Source: Ricinus communis
Taxonomy: Eukaryota; Streptophyta; Magnoliopsida; Malpighiales; Euphorbiaceae
Assembly: GCF_019578655.1 (NCBI RefSeq)
Contig: NC_063258.1
Span: 30,012,802 to 30,076,801 of the forward strand
DNA length: 64,000 bases
Direction: 5' to 3'
Made by a program: the position numbers and the translations under genes. Below are positions 37,835 through 49,921 of the stretch, piece after piece. Below the pieces are notes generated by a model. That model was not told where the DNA came from. It ran no database searches and was given only the letters and a program-made list of their open reading frames with translations. Each line of letters opens with the position of its first letter. Within the stretch, counting starts at the first letter, position 1.

Positions 37835-40656
37835 TCAGAGCTTGGGATGCACTGAAAGGCTCAAGACTTCAACTACAAAAGAGTAGACAAATTGGGCACT
37901 TTCTCGTGCTCTTGACAGCAATGAAATAGGGAATTAACTCAACGTTCTTTCTTTTGTTAATTAAAAGGTGACTTGGTCTTGTTTTTGTACATAAATGAGC
38001 TATCTAGTGAATGAATATGATGTTTGTCTGTGTTTGTTCAATTGCATGATTCTTGAATGTGGACAATACACTCGTAGATCATATTCTCCTCCTCTTCCTC
38101 CTATTTCTTGACTTTTTTGGCTGCATACATTTCCTTTGGGAGGGTACTAAGCTACGAACATTTTTTTGAGAGGGTCCTAATAAGATACTCAATGTGCACA
38201 TTCTTGCTAAAAGTACATCCTTGATAAATTAGTATAATATCCTTATGGATTCAACAAAATAAGGATCTAGAAGAAAAAACACATATTAGTATTTTGGATG
38301 ATATGTTATGAACTTGTGTTGAACCAAGTGCCTTGACGATTGAATCAAGTGTCTTGAGCCAAGAAGTCTTCCCAACTCACAAGCAACAGGTTGATTCTTC
38401 TTGTTCTTTCTTATTTTTCTATAAGTTTCTGTTTTGTTTTTTGACTCTCAAGAATGCTGAATGGAAAGTTAAATTTTGGGCTTTTTGTCCTCCTCCAAAA
38501 CATATTAAGATGAAGAAATTCTTTCATCCAAATGTAGAGGGATCAAATATGAGTGCATACCTCAAATTGTCAACCAGCCTGGAATTTAAACTCCTGTCTA
38601 CATAGCAGTAAATTAGAGATACTTTGGATACTATTTGTCTGCTTTGTGTTATGGTCCAAAACAGAGTGGTCCCAGTAAGAGCAGTGAAGTAACAAGTTTG
38701 GTACTAGGAGGGAGAGCAATCAAAAATTATATTATATAAATATATCAAGAAATAACTGTGGAGTCAAAATGGGATTTTAAAATCTTTACTAGTACAAAGA
38801 AGGAAAAGGCCAAGTTGCCTGCAAACTACCAGTAAAAAGAGTATTCAACCTCGGTGTCAATGCCTGACAGAGGCACTTGACCTGGGCAGTTAAAAAAAAA
38901 AACAAGCTATAGCTTAATATCAGGTCAGGTCAGCTCACTACTTTCAATGCCATTACTTTTGTCTTAAAAATGTTGCTCCATTTTCCATTATCAGTATTGA
39001 AATTCATCCATTGGTTTATTTGTTGATGTGAGCTGTATTCTCTCTCGATGCTTGCAAATTCGCGCTAAATAACCTGCGGCTTAAGGCAGGTATTAGAGCT
39101 GGCCTTGCAAGCTATGCTAAACACACACACTAGCTCTAGCTCCAACCCGACTGTGTTTCAATTAATGCTGATTCTGATGTTCATTGGCGCACACCTGTAT
39201 GCTGTCCTTATCCAACATCCACCATGTTGATGGAAATTAATTAGGTTATGAAGATATGTTCTTTATGATATGATGATTTTGACCCTTCATTGGAGTAGGT
39301 GCCAGAGTGAAGCCCGCATTAATTAACACTTTGTTTTGGGAGAAAAAACATGGGAAAGGATAGAGAAAAGAAAAGAAAGAGATTAGTGATTTCCTTTCCC
39401 CATCTTATTTGGGTAGAATTAAAAATGGTGGAAAGAATAATGACCAATTCATGTTTATATTCATTCCCTTGGTTTTCCCTTTCATTGCCCATCCCATTTC
39501 CATTTTCTCTTTTCCTTTCCCTAACTTTCAGTAGCTTCCCAAACGTGGGCTAAAGGAAGTGAAATGCATCTTGAAACATAATGCGAGGCTACATTGACCC
39601 TTTAGCCTTACAAAGAACTCATTTAGCGAATGAAGTGTATATGTGAATTCAAATTTGAGCAGTCTGTTACTATTAGGCCAAATCCAACCAATTGGTAGCC
39701 ACTGCAAAAGTGAAGTTGGATTTGAGAACAGATCCAATTCCAAATACATGCATGCTTCTAAATTCAAACTCCATTTTGGCAATTTGCAAGTATTGAACCA
39801 ATTGAAAAATACCTGAGATAAGCATTAGCCATGTGACTTTCTATAGCATTGTCCAACTGATTAGCAAAGACAGTAAGAAAGTGGACGGATACAGAATTGC
39901 TTCAAGGCTTTGATCCTGTCTTTACTTAATATTATTATTTGTTATTCTCATGCAAGAAAACCAGATCTTCACATCACTGGCTAAAGAAAGATTGTATTGT
40001 CGGCATGCTTTTAGGCCTTTCTTCTTTCTTCATATATATTTTCAAAGGCTTTGTGCCTTTTCATGAATAATACCAAAAAACAAAAGGTACATGGGGCTAG
40101 TTTCGAAATAATGTGGCAAAGACAGGACTAAAGAATCTCACGGTCCTCCACAGGGAAATCGAGCGGGACGAGTCGTTTTGTCTGTTGTTCTTTTGAATTT
40201 CAAAATATCAAACGGCACATTATTGGACCAATGTAACCCCACGAACAAAAACAATTAACCCCATTTTACTCACTAAACCCATCTTCATACCCACGTCTTC
40301 TCTCTCTCTCTCTCTACATTTTCAGTTTTTTATTGCTACCCATCTTGTGTTTCTTGGCAAAGTTTTGTTCTAGAATAACCTTTCTCTATCTTTTTTTAAC
40401 TATTGTTGCTTCAAGAATGCTATTTTCTCCAATTTTTATGAACTTTTCTCGCAAGTTACTTTCTTTCTTTTAGCTCTTTGGATCTTTTTATTTTTCAAAC
40501 ACTTCGCTGTTTTCTCTTTCCCTCAAATACCTTGTACCATTTTATTTGACTTTAAAAAAAAAAAAAAGTTTCTTTCTTTGTGAAGTGTTTAGGTGCTTTA
40601 TATCTAAAAGAACTGTGTTTTGATTGCTGCTCTGTTTGAGCAAGACTTATTCATCG
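37835..40656. other. Intergenic region between the IQM4-type and IQD6-type genes
   Basis: About 2.8 kb. It holds the IQM 3' end and the IQD6 leader, which has a CT run near 40298-40314 and long T-rich stretches before the ATG. No coding similarity, RNA gene or transposon was recognised. Confidence 0.6.
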
Positions 40657-42630
40657 ATGGGTGCATCAGGGAAATGGGTAAAATCTCTTATAGGTCTCAA
40701 AAAGAGTGATAAAGAAGACTATGTAAGCTGTAAACTTAACCTCCAAAACGAAAAAAGAAAATCTTGAGTTTCTTTTTTTTCATTTTTTACTGGATCTAAT
40801 ATGTAAAGAATTTTGTATATGCTAACAATGGTTGTTCTTCTTTCTCTAGGAGAAGGTGAATGGTAAAAGCAAGAAATGGAAGTTATGGAGAAGCTCTTCT
40901 GGTGATTTGAGTTCTTGGAAGGGATTTAAAGGGAACCATAGAGCAGCATCTGAAGCTTCAGGATCTTCACCATTGACTGATGCTTTTTCTGCTGCAATGG
41001 CTACTGTGGTTCGAGCTCCTCCTAAGGATTTCAGGGTTGTGAGGCAGGAATGGGCTGCAATTCGTATTCAAACTGCTTTTCGTGGATTCTTGGTAAATGT
41101 GGTTATCCTTGTTAGACCTTTATGTGTTTGATTGCTAAGAAAATGACACAGATAGTTAAATATCCTAATTTGGGACATCGCGTCAGCTTTACTTTCTCAA
41201 AATCTAAAAGAACTTAATTAAATCTACACAAAAAAGTGAGGGAAAAAAATGGCTAAGCGGTTGATTTGAATTTATTAAAACTTTATATTTAACGTGTAGA
41301 GTTACAATATCTTTAGAAAGCTGAAGATCTGTTCTGGAATACTATGTGGTGAATCCTTTATAATTATGCGACTTATTTTTAGGCAAGAAGGGCTTTGAGG
41401 GCACTGAAAGGAGTAGTGAGGCTTCAAGCTTTAGTTAGAGGTAGACAAGTGAGAAAACAGGCTGCAGTGACACTTAGGTGCATGCAGGCTCTTGTCCGGG
41501 TACAGGCTCGAGTAAGGGCTCGACGTGTGCGCATGTCCATTGAAGGACAGGCTGTGCAGAAAATGCTAGACGAACACAGAAGCAAAGCTGATCTCTTGAA
41601 ACAGGCTGAGGTATTTATGATCTATTTTGCTGGTTTATAGTTTTAGTCCTTCGAGATTATATTTATGTTGCAATGGTTAAAATAAACTGTTGTAATATTT
41701 TCAGGAAGGCTGGTGTGATAGCAAGGGGACATTAGAAGATGTCAAGACAAAGCTACAAATGAGGCAAGAAGGTGCGTTCAAGAGAGAAAGAGCAATTGCT
41801 TACTCTCTTGCTCAGAAGGTAATTCAAATGTATTACCATCTTTGAGTGACTTATATTAGCCCCCTCATTCTTTTCACCGGATTGCTAAGTGTTTCTTTTA
41901 CCAATTTTGTTTAATTTCTCAGCAATGGAGATCCAACCCCAGTTCGAACGGTCGAAGCAATAGCTCATTATCCTCTTTCAAGAATCATGAGTTTGATAAG
42001 AACAGTTGGGGATGGAGTTGGCTAGAACGTTGGATGGCAGCCAAGCCATGGGAGACTAGATTGATGGAACAATCGCAGAATGACCCTTCTGATTCAACTC
42101 CACCACCAAAATCCTGTGCAGACTCACTCGTGATGAAACATTCAAAATCTTCTGAACAAAGCTTTGTGAAAGTCAGGAAGAACAATGTTACCACTAGAAT
42201 CTCTGCAAAACCTCCAATTGGGCATGTTACTCGCTCATCATCCAGTCCAAGCTCTGAATTTCGTTGTGATGAGAGCTCAGCTTCATCTTCAATTTGTACT
42301 TCTGCAACACCAATTTCAGGGAATACAGGTTTGGCCTCAGATAGAACAGAGGAGAGTGGTAATAGTAGGCCAAACTATATGAACCTTACCGAGTCAACTA
42401 AGGCAAAGAGGAAAATATACAATCACTTATCTAACAGAATTCAAAGGCAATCCATGGATGAGTTTCAGTTTCTCAGAAGGTCAGCTGCATTCTCTAATGG
42501 AGATTCGAAGAGCAGTGCTGGTTCCGATCCTTCTTCAGTAAATCTGTCTAAACCACTTGGTCTGCCAACAAGATTGGACAAGAATTCCATGAAACAGTTT
42601 AGAGGAATGGACTATCCTTTGTATGATTAG
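40657..42630 (+). CDS. IQ67-domain calmodulin-binding scaffold protein (IQD6-type), 5 exons
   Basis: Joined exons: 40657-40722, 40850-41092, 41383-41610, 41705-41818, 41923-42630. Borders are GT-AG; 1359 bases give 452 residues. It starts [16 protein letters not shown]. The IQ67 domain covers about residues 88-155: first IQ motif [12 protein letters not shown], then [20 protein letters not shown] and [18 protein letters not shown]. The intron after GFL is phase 0 and lies where the family's diagnostic intron splits IQ67 between codons 16 and 17. Further family marks are [17 protein letters not shown] and the Ser-rich basic tail with [13 protein letters not shown] proteins bind calmodulin, and many sit on microtubules or at the plasma membrane as scaffolds. 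The first exon, WKLWR segment and APPKDF block match Arabidopsis IQD6 (At2g26180). The stop is 412 bases from the MAX1 stop, and the genes converge. Confidence 0.95.
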
Positions 42631-43042
42631 AATGAATTATGTTGCAGGAAGTTCAACAGCTTGTTGGTCTGCATTACTGAGAGTGTGAATTAATTAGGAG
42701 TATTTATGCAATTAATTAGCTGTATCCAACTTATTTTGTTTATTATTAATATTATTATTTTGTTTATTAAGGGATTATTTTTGTATACATTATCCCCCCA
42801 ACGTCTTATCTTCTTCGCAACCAAAGATCATTCGAATGATAGCAGTAGCAGAACCTGGATTAATCTAGAAGATATAAAGGATAGCTGCCTTCTAATAGTT
42901 TAAATATGACAGTGCCATATTTTCTGTGAAACTATGCCTGCTCCTTCCATGATATTACTTGGTAAGTAAACATATGCCAATTGTTCATTGCTTGGCATCA
43001 GAGACATTACAGAGAACAGCCTGCCACTACATGAATTATTCT
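42631..43042. other. Short convergent spacer between IQD6 and MAX1
   Basis: Only 412 bases separate the two stop codons, so the two 3' untranslated regions must be short or overlap. The sequence is AT-rich with possible polyadenylation-type motifs on both strands. No other feature is seen. Confidence 0.7.
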
Positions 43043-46000
43043 TCAATTTCGTTTTATAACTCTAAGCTTTACACCATGCTTGAAGTTGAGAACAATGCCG
43101 TATTCAAGTTCCAGAGGTTTTTCCATGTTAGGGGAATGCCTGAATATGTATTTTCGATATAGGTGTATCAATGAGAGCTTCAGTTCTTGTAGGGAAAATT
43201 TTTGGCCTATGCAAGCTCTTGGCCCTATTCCAAATGGTATCAGAGCATAAGGATGCCTTTGTTTTTCTTCTTCGCATTTTGGATCAAACCTCTCTGGCTT
43301 GAATTTGTCCGGCTCTGGGAAGTTCTTTGGATCTTTTGCTAGAACTCCAAGGGCTAACCAGACCCATGTGCCCTGCTTAAAACAAAATGAATGGATGAGC
43401 ATGCATCCAGAGCATTTCTGCACCAACATTCTTATTTTACAGCCGTACCTTTGGGAGAAGGTAACCTCCTATCTCTACTTCTTTTGATGTCTCTCTGGCA
43501 ACTAATGGGGAAACAACATAGAATCTCATGGCCTCTTTGATAACCTAAAATCAAACGAGCACATAATACTTTAATATCCATAAATTGGCAACATACACCT
43601 AGAATACCAGAGATCAAAAATATTTTGTACACATGCAATCCGATGAGAATATTTGAATTGAACAATAATAAAAACATCCACACGGTACGGCATGCACGTT
43701 GCACGTTCTCACTGTATCATTTGCCCTTTATATTATGTATCAAAAGTTGGAAATGCTATACTACCACTTCAGGTAAAGGATAGAAATCTAATTATGGTGT
43801 TCTGTTGACCATTTTAAGTTCATGAGACTTGCCTGGTCAAGATAGGGAAACCTAGTTTGAAGATCCTGGGACGTTGGCGTCTGATCAGGTGGGCCAAACA
43901 CATCAATTTCTGCAAGTAACTTTTTCTCAACTTCTGGATGTCCAGCAACTAAATAAACGATAGAAGACAATGTGAATGCCGTTGTGGCTGACCCAGCAAG
44001 AAGGTGCTCATAGGTAACTGCACTGATGTAATCCGGAGAGAAAACATTTTTGGACAGAGTCTCAGACTCCCTTGCACTTAGTATTAGTGATAAGAAGTCC
44101 TTTGAACCTCGGTTTTTGTCCTTCATTCTCTTAGTAACAATCTCATCCAACTTACCACTTATATTCTTGTTAGTCCTATCCACTTTCCAGTCCATAGTTC
44201 CAGGAATTCGCTTTAGAATCTGCCTAAAGGGCTCTTGCAGAATAGGGATAAGAAGGCCAATTATAATAGAAAAGGAACCTGATAAGTCCATCTTAAGTTG
44301 AGTTGTTGAGTAGACATGTTGATTGATGAAGTCTGAGACTTCTTTCCCATTCTCTTGGTTACGAAAAGTGTTGGCTGAATCAGTGGTTGACTGAGGCTTA
44401 GAGAGGCCAAAATCAACTCCAAATGCAGCTTGTCCTATAACATCTGTGGCCAGTTTGAGAGAGAGATTGGAGAAAGTAATGTCTTCATCCTTAGAGGACT
44501 GGAAATTAGCAGTTGCAGACTCGATGAATGATTGCATAGTGGGCACTAGGCTGGCCAAGTGTGATGGCTGGTAAACTGATAATATAGTATTTCGCATGGT
44601 TGACCATCTGGAATCCCTGCAAACTCAAGTTCCATAAGGACATACCATCATCAATTCAAAAATCTTAAATATATTACTAGTAGAACAGTTAACTCAATTG
44701 GTATATCGAAAGGTGAAATTGCTAGTCTGGAGAAGAACTGGGGTTTTCCCTCTCAAATGTCTGAGGAGGGAGCAGAACTACTGCTTCATGTTATCAAAAA
44801 TCTTTCCAACTGCAAATAATTTCCGATATCAGTCTCATATCAAGACCTGATTTCTTCTGGAAAGGGGGGAAATCAAATTCTACTCTTACTAGATTTATTA
44901 GAGTTTTTACAATAATTTAGGCCTCCCAAAAAGAACGAAACTAAAACAAAATAACTGGGATTTTATTTGATTCACTATTGCATGTTCTTTTTTCCCTTCC
45001 TATGTTAAAATAAAACAACAAGATGGTTCAAAAAAGGGTTAATAAAACCAAGCCTAGATGGTTCGGCCATGGCAATGAATGATTAGTTTTCTAAGCTAGG
45101 CATGGTGGCCGGCATACTATTAGAGGATTCATGTTAGTATATGGGGCTAAATGAGGTAATAGTCATAATGATAGGTCAAATAAGGGATAGTTTCGTTGAT
45201 CATATTACCTGGTGAAGAAGAGACCTTTTTTATGAAGAGGAGAAGCTGCGATAGGAGAGGGAATGCTTCTGTTTGAAATGTCTTTGAATTTTTTTATTCC
45301 AACTTCTTTACAAAGCTCTGGATCTGCTACTATTATTAATGGTTGTCTTCCCATATGAAATCTGCTCCATAGCAATTACAACCACATAACCCCAATCATT
45401 AGTGGCTTTACCAAATTATTTGTGCTTCACTGTTTTAATCAAATTGGCACAGCAAAAACAGGCGCCTGACCTTAACACCAAAAATACCTTAAAATAATTA
45501 TTGGATCTTCGATCCACTGTCTATAGCTAGTAGGATATCTTTATTAAAGAAAAACTCATCAGAATTTCTTGAATTCAGATATAATGAACTAGTTAAAGAT
45601 CAACATATCTGAGGATTATATGTTAAATTCTGAAAGAAAGAAAAAACAAAACTTGCTTAATTCAATCACTTGGCCCAAAAATCGAACATGGGAATGGCAA
45701 ATGCATAGCCACATATCTAAAAGTCTCTTCCTTCATCCTAACCAATGTTATAGTTTCATCAAGAATCATGATATCATCTCTCTCACACGACCCATAAACA
45801 TTTGTGGGACAACAACATTTCTATTAATAATTTCTCTTTCGCTAAACGTACCTAAAATTCTCCTTCTTAAGAAAAATACAAATTTCTTTCCAAACCACCA
45901 CACACACTCGCACAACAAAGAAAGAAAGAAAGGAACTTGTTCAAAATCCCAACATGATAATCAACGAGCTCAAGAAGCAGAAGTTGAAAACTGACCTGAA

Positions 46001-46255
46001 AATGGGACCATATTGTTTAGCAAGAACAGAGAAAACATCAGGACCATACTTAGCAAGCAAGGGAAGATGTCCTAAAAGTGGGACTGATGGAGGGCCTGGT
46101 ACCCTCCTAACACCCCAGAACGGCTTATACAAGTAGCCCAATACTATTGCCAAAGCTGTGAAAACTAAAGCGAGTACTATAGTAACACTGGTACTATTAC
46201 TACAAGTAGAAAAGAAAGCTTCTTGAATTAGACCAAAACCCATCATCATCATCAT
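43043..46255 (-). CDS. Cytochrome P450 CYP711A (MAX1), strigolactone biosynthesis, 5 exons
   Basis: Minus-strand exons: 46255-45996, 45361-45209, 44616-43833, 43544-43449, 43372-43043. The 1623 bases give 540 residues. MAX1 enzymes sit in the ER membrane and oxidise carlactone to carlactonoic acid, the step before strigolactones. The sequence shows an N-terminal membrane anchor ([20 protein letters not shown]) and hinge [14 protein letters not shown]. The I-helix AGSATT (345-350) has no acidic residue, as in Arabidopsis MAX1. The ExxR motif EAMR (403-406), PERF (457-460) and heme loop [10 protein letters not shown] with Cys485 are also present. [18 protein letters not shown] and [18 protein letters not shown] are CYP711A-specific. 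Intron 3 begins with GC, not GT (CAG then GCAAGT). The other introns are GT-AG. Five ATG codons in a row begin the frame, and the first was taken as start. A TATA-rich stretch lies at about 46305-46325. Orthologue of At2g26170. Confidence 0.96.
44688..44760 (+). mobile_element. Possible tRNA-derived SINE fragment in MAX1 intron 2
   Basis: Read on the plus strand, TTAACTCAATTGGTATATCG resembles a tRNA-type A box. GGGGTTTTCCCTC, about 45 bases on, resembles a degenerate B box. This pairing is the hallmark of a SINE head. The element would be antisense to MAX1 and lies wholly within intron 2 (44617-45208). No clear tail or target-site duplication was established. Confidence 0.3.
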
Positions 46256-47913
46256 CAACCTTTCGAAGCTCTCTTTTTGAGAGATGAGATAGAAGGAGAG
46301 TGGTCGTATATATCTATATATATACTTTCTTGCAGATTGTAGTCATTTGAGTTGAAAAGATTGGAAATGGGAAGGGTATTGGCTGTCTGCCTCTGTTAGC
46401 ACCTTTTTGAGCAATTGGGTCCTTTGTACTGATTCTAATGATTACATCCATGAAATTGATACCCTCTCATGAGTGTTTATTAAAATTAACCAAAATCATT
46501 CACCATCCTTTTGTCTATTACTGTTGTATATTATGGTACGATTAAAACTAGCCGTTAATTTTGAGAATTGACAACAATTTAAAGAACATTAGAGAGTAAG
46601 GTATCATGATCTCATACAGTCGAATTAGGTGTCTTTTATTTATGCTATAGTATTCCAGCTAAATCTGCCCAAACGGAATAATAACTTCAACAGATTAAGA
46701 AATACACTTGCAAAGAACTAAAAATTTATTTATTTATTTATTTATTTTGTTAATGGGAATGAGTGTTTGATATATGCAAAGCTATTATTCTTGTTTTTCT
46801 CAGGCAGTGGTGCGCAAAAGGCACTCGTTCCCTTTGGACAATTGTTGCCTTTGTACAGAAGAGGAATATGCAAACTCTAGAAACCATTAATATTCCTTCC
46901 TGTGATTTTGTCCTCATACAGAGCAATTTTCTTTCTTTTTTATTTGAACTGCTCATACATGAACATCAGCATGAATAATACAGAAAGAAAGACGTCCAGT
47001 CATGTGTATGCTTTATCTACCGCCAATATATAATTTAGTGGCTTTCGACATGGATCGATAAAGACATAGATTTCCATATCACTGCTACCTTTATAAAATG
47101 ATCCATCTTAATCTTCCTCAACAGCATCATTTAGGTTTGAATTTCGTTGAATTCTGGATAAGGGTGACAAGGATTTATGGGAAAGGCAACACGCATCAAA
47201 TCCCTTAAAATTGCATATCAAGACAAGTATAAATTCTTTAAGGAATCTGTTATAAACAGCATTGATGTCTGCTGTACGCACAGCTTGCCATGAGACAATA
47301 GTACTGTGATAAATGCCAACCTCGCAACACAAGAGACCATGAAATTTTAGAAACCAGTGAGAAGAGTGTACATAGACAAAATCAATTATTACCTCCATTG
47401 AACTTTCTGTGAATGTATACAGCAGAACAAACTATGCACCGACAGAATGTACAGGGACTAGACTATTTGATTGCAAATATTTGACAAGAAGAGCTTGTGT
47501 AGACGGCATGTAGATTTCAGATCCTCCTTAAATGAGACCAGGATTGAAACCCCTCCTAGATCTTTGTTGGTTAGCCCCCCTGCAAAATGAAGTAGAGAAT
47601 AATCAAATAGAATTAAAAAATTTCCGGAAGAATTTAAGCAAAGTCTGCGTTGAATACAGAAATGCTATATTATAATTGAAGGATATGGAGGAATGGGAAA
47701 CATCTGTCGGCCTCACTGCAACTTTCACCATCCCCTGCTGAATGGAAAACAATGCTCTTTTATGTCACAAATAAAGCAAACAACACTTTGAAGAAATGCA
47801 AACCAAACCAAGATGCATAAGCATACCACTACAGAAACAGGAATGGAGTTGCAGAGACCAACTCAGAACACCATGTCAAGTTCGTAACCATTGCATAATA
47901 GCAATTTGTTAAT
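46256..47913. other. Spacer between MAX1 and HSFA2
   Basis: It holds the MAX1 promoter and leader at the left. At the right is probable HSFA2 3' untranslated sequence, including an acceptor-like TTTTGCAG on the minus strand near 47580 that may mark a 3' intron. Arabidopsis has an F-box gene (At2g26160) at this position, and no F-box-like frame is seen here. Confidence 0.55.
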
Positions 47914-49579
47914 TCATGGCGTTGACCTTAGATAACCCATTTGATCCACCAGGTCTTGCAAATCCTCGCCCCAGTCCTCAGGATTCGCAACCAAATCCTC
48001 AACTTCCACATCAAGTTCTGCTTCTTCGCTAGGAATGGTTTCTTCATCAGGATTTTGGGCAATTATATCATCATTCAGCAAGTCCTCCCAAGCAGTCTCA
48101 TTAAAAGATCCCAATTTGTCCATACCACTACTCCCTTGTCCAGAACCTGCTATTGAGTCCCTAACATCAGTACTTGATTCATTGTCCAAAGCAGCTGACA
48201 GAAACGTTTCTATCTCTGTTCCCATGGTTTCCAACCCTTCATCTGTGTAATCCACTACTTGGCCAATACCCACGGAACCAGAAGCAGCTTCTTCTTCCAA
48301 ATTTTCCACACTTGGGCTCGCAGCAAGTCTCCGCTTGTGCCCAACTCCAACACCTCTCAATTCTTCCCTTTGTGCACTCCTTTGAGCAAATTGCTGGATA
48401 AAAGATGGGTTGTTGAGGGCTTTAGCAAGGAATGCTGTTATCTGCTGCTGTTTTTTCTCTGTACTTAATAATCTATCCTCCATTGCAGCAATTTGTTCCC
48501 TCGACTGTTGTTGCTGCTGCCTAAGCCTTATAATCTCCACCGTTAGCACGTTCCTGTCTCTCTTTAACCTTTCAAGCTCACCATCCAATCCAAATTTTCC
48601 TAATTCAACATAAGCTCCTCCACTTTGCTGTTGCATACTCTGGGACACATGTCTTCTTCTCTTGATAGTCTTCAGTAGATGCTTCTGCCCTCCTAAAAAC
48701 CCTTCATTTGCAAATTCCCATCGGTCAGGATCAATCTTTCTGAAACCCTGCATCAAACAGCAACAGCAATGTGATCGGCATACATTGTCCAACATATCAA
48801 ATACGAGTAGCACAAGAAATGCAGGATTTTAGCCGTAGTACAGTTAACGATAAATGATTCAGGGAAGAACAGACAACTAAAACAAACGTAAAAATTAAAG
48901 CTTAAAAAATTAAGGGATAACTATTAATACTATTTTTTAACAAAATCAGTAGCTATAAGTTCTACAATTGAATGAGTTATAGCAAATTCAGTCTTTATCA
49001 GATTGAAAGAATTGTATCAAATTCAGCCTTTATCAGTGTATCTCTCAAGAAAATTACGTTTTGTTTATCTGGAGGAAGTAATGAACTAACGACTAGTTTC
49101 ATTATGTTATTCTATAACCATAATTAATATATTTCAGAGAAGTTATCGCAGTTAAAATAATACTCTGCCCTTTTTCACAAACACAGCATCTACAAGACTA
49201 CAACAATAAAGCCCAAGTTCGATATTCCATCACAAACACAACTTACATTCCCAAGACTACAAGATCCATAACCAAATACTGAAACTTTAGTACTTACATA
49301 TGTGTTAAGCTGGCGAATGAAGCTCGAGAAATTACTGTGCTTGAAGTACTTGGGAAGCAGAGTAGTAGAGAACTTATGAGAGTCCCAAACAATGAAGCTA
49401 TTACGAGCTCTACTCCATGAAACCACTGAGTCAGTTGATGGGTCCTCTACCATTTCAAATGTCTTTGTAAGAAATGGAGGTGGACCCATTTCGTGCAATC
49501 CCTCCTTTGGTTGAGGAGATAAGCTCGAAGACGAATAAGAAGTAGTAGTTTCTTCTTTAACTGCTACAACTCTCTCCAT
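47914..49579 (-). CDS. Heat stress transcription factor A-2 (HSFA2), 2 exons
   Basis: Minus-strand exons 49579-49298 and 48747-47914 give 371 residues. The DNA-binding domain (about 32-126) starts [16 protein letters not shown] and includes the recognition helix [15 protein letters not shown]. The single intron lies exactly after LNTY, the position conserved in plant HSF genes. The HR-A/B oligomerisation coiled coil follows (about 145-210). It has the extended spacing of class A and ends [12 protein letters not shown]. Next come a basic signal (HKRRL, 231-235), two acidic-aromatic activator (AHA-type) motifs around TAWEDLLND (312-320) and [12 protein letters not shown], and a Leu-rich export-type end [12 protein letters not shown]2 amplifies and prolongs the heat response, switched on by HSFA1 through heat shock elements. 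A strong element array lies upstream here. Position beyond MAX1 matches At2g26150. HSFA6/A7 are less likely alternatives. Confidence 0.95.
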
Positions 49580-49888
49580 AGCTTTGCTAAAGTTTGGTTC
49601 TTTTATGTGCCTTTTCTTTAGGTTTACTAATAAAGGTCTGAATTTTGCCGAAGGAATTTGAGTGTCTGGGGTGATTTAGTTCACTTGCATAGTCATTAGA
49701 GAATTGAGTTTTGTTTAAAAATTTTGATTCTTGTAGAGTTAAGTATGATCTGGTGAGTACTTTTAGTGAAGTGTTTGTTTAATTTAAAGGGAAGAAGTAT
49801 TCCCGAAAGAGATTTAGTGTCGGCTTATTCTAAAAAACCTCCGAAATATCAGACACTTGTCCGAGAAACAGAGTTCAGACGAAATCCT

Positions 49889-49921
49889 GAAAGTTCTGGA
49901 ACATTCTGTACTATTCCGGAA
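49889..49921 (-). promoter_or_regulatory. Heat shock element array upstream of HSFA2
   Basis: Four consecutive perfect subunits, GAA-nn-TTC-nn-GAA-nn-TTC, begin at 49889, 49894, 49899 and 49904. After one mismatched slot, TTC at 49914 and GAA at 49919 continue in the same five-base phase. The array is 310-342 bases upstream of the HSFA2 ATG. A separate TTC-nn-GAA pair lies at 49800-49807. HSF trimers bind at least three alternating five-base units, so this is a high-quality site. Confidence 0.85.
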
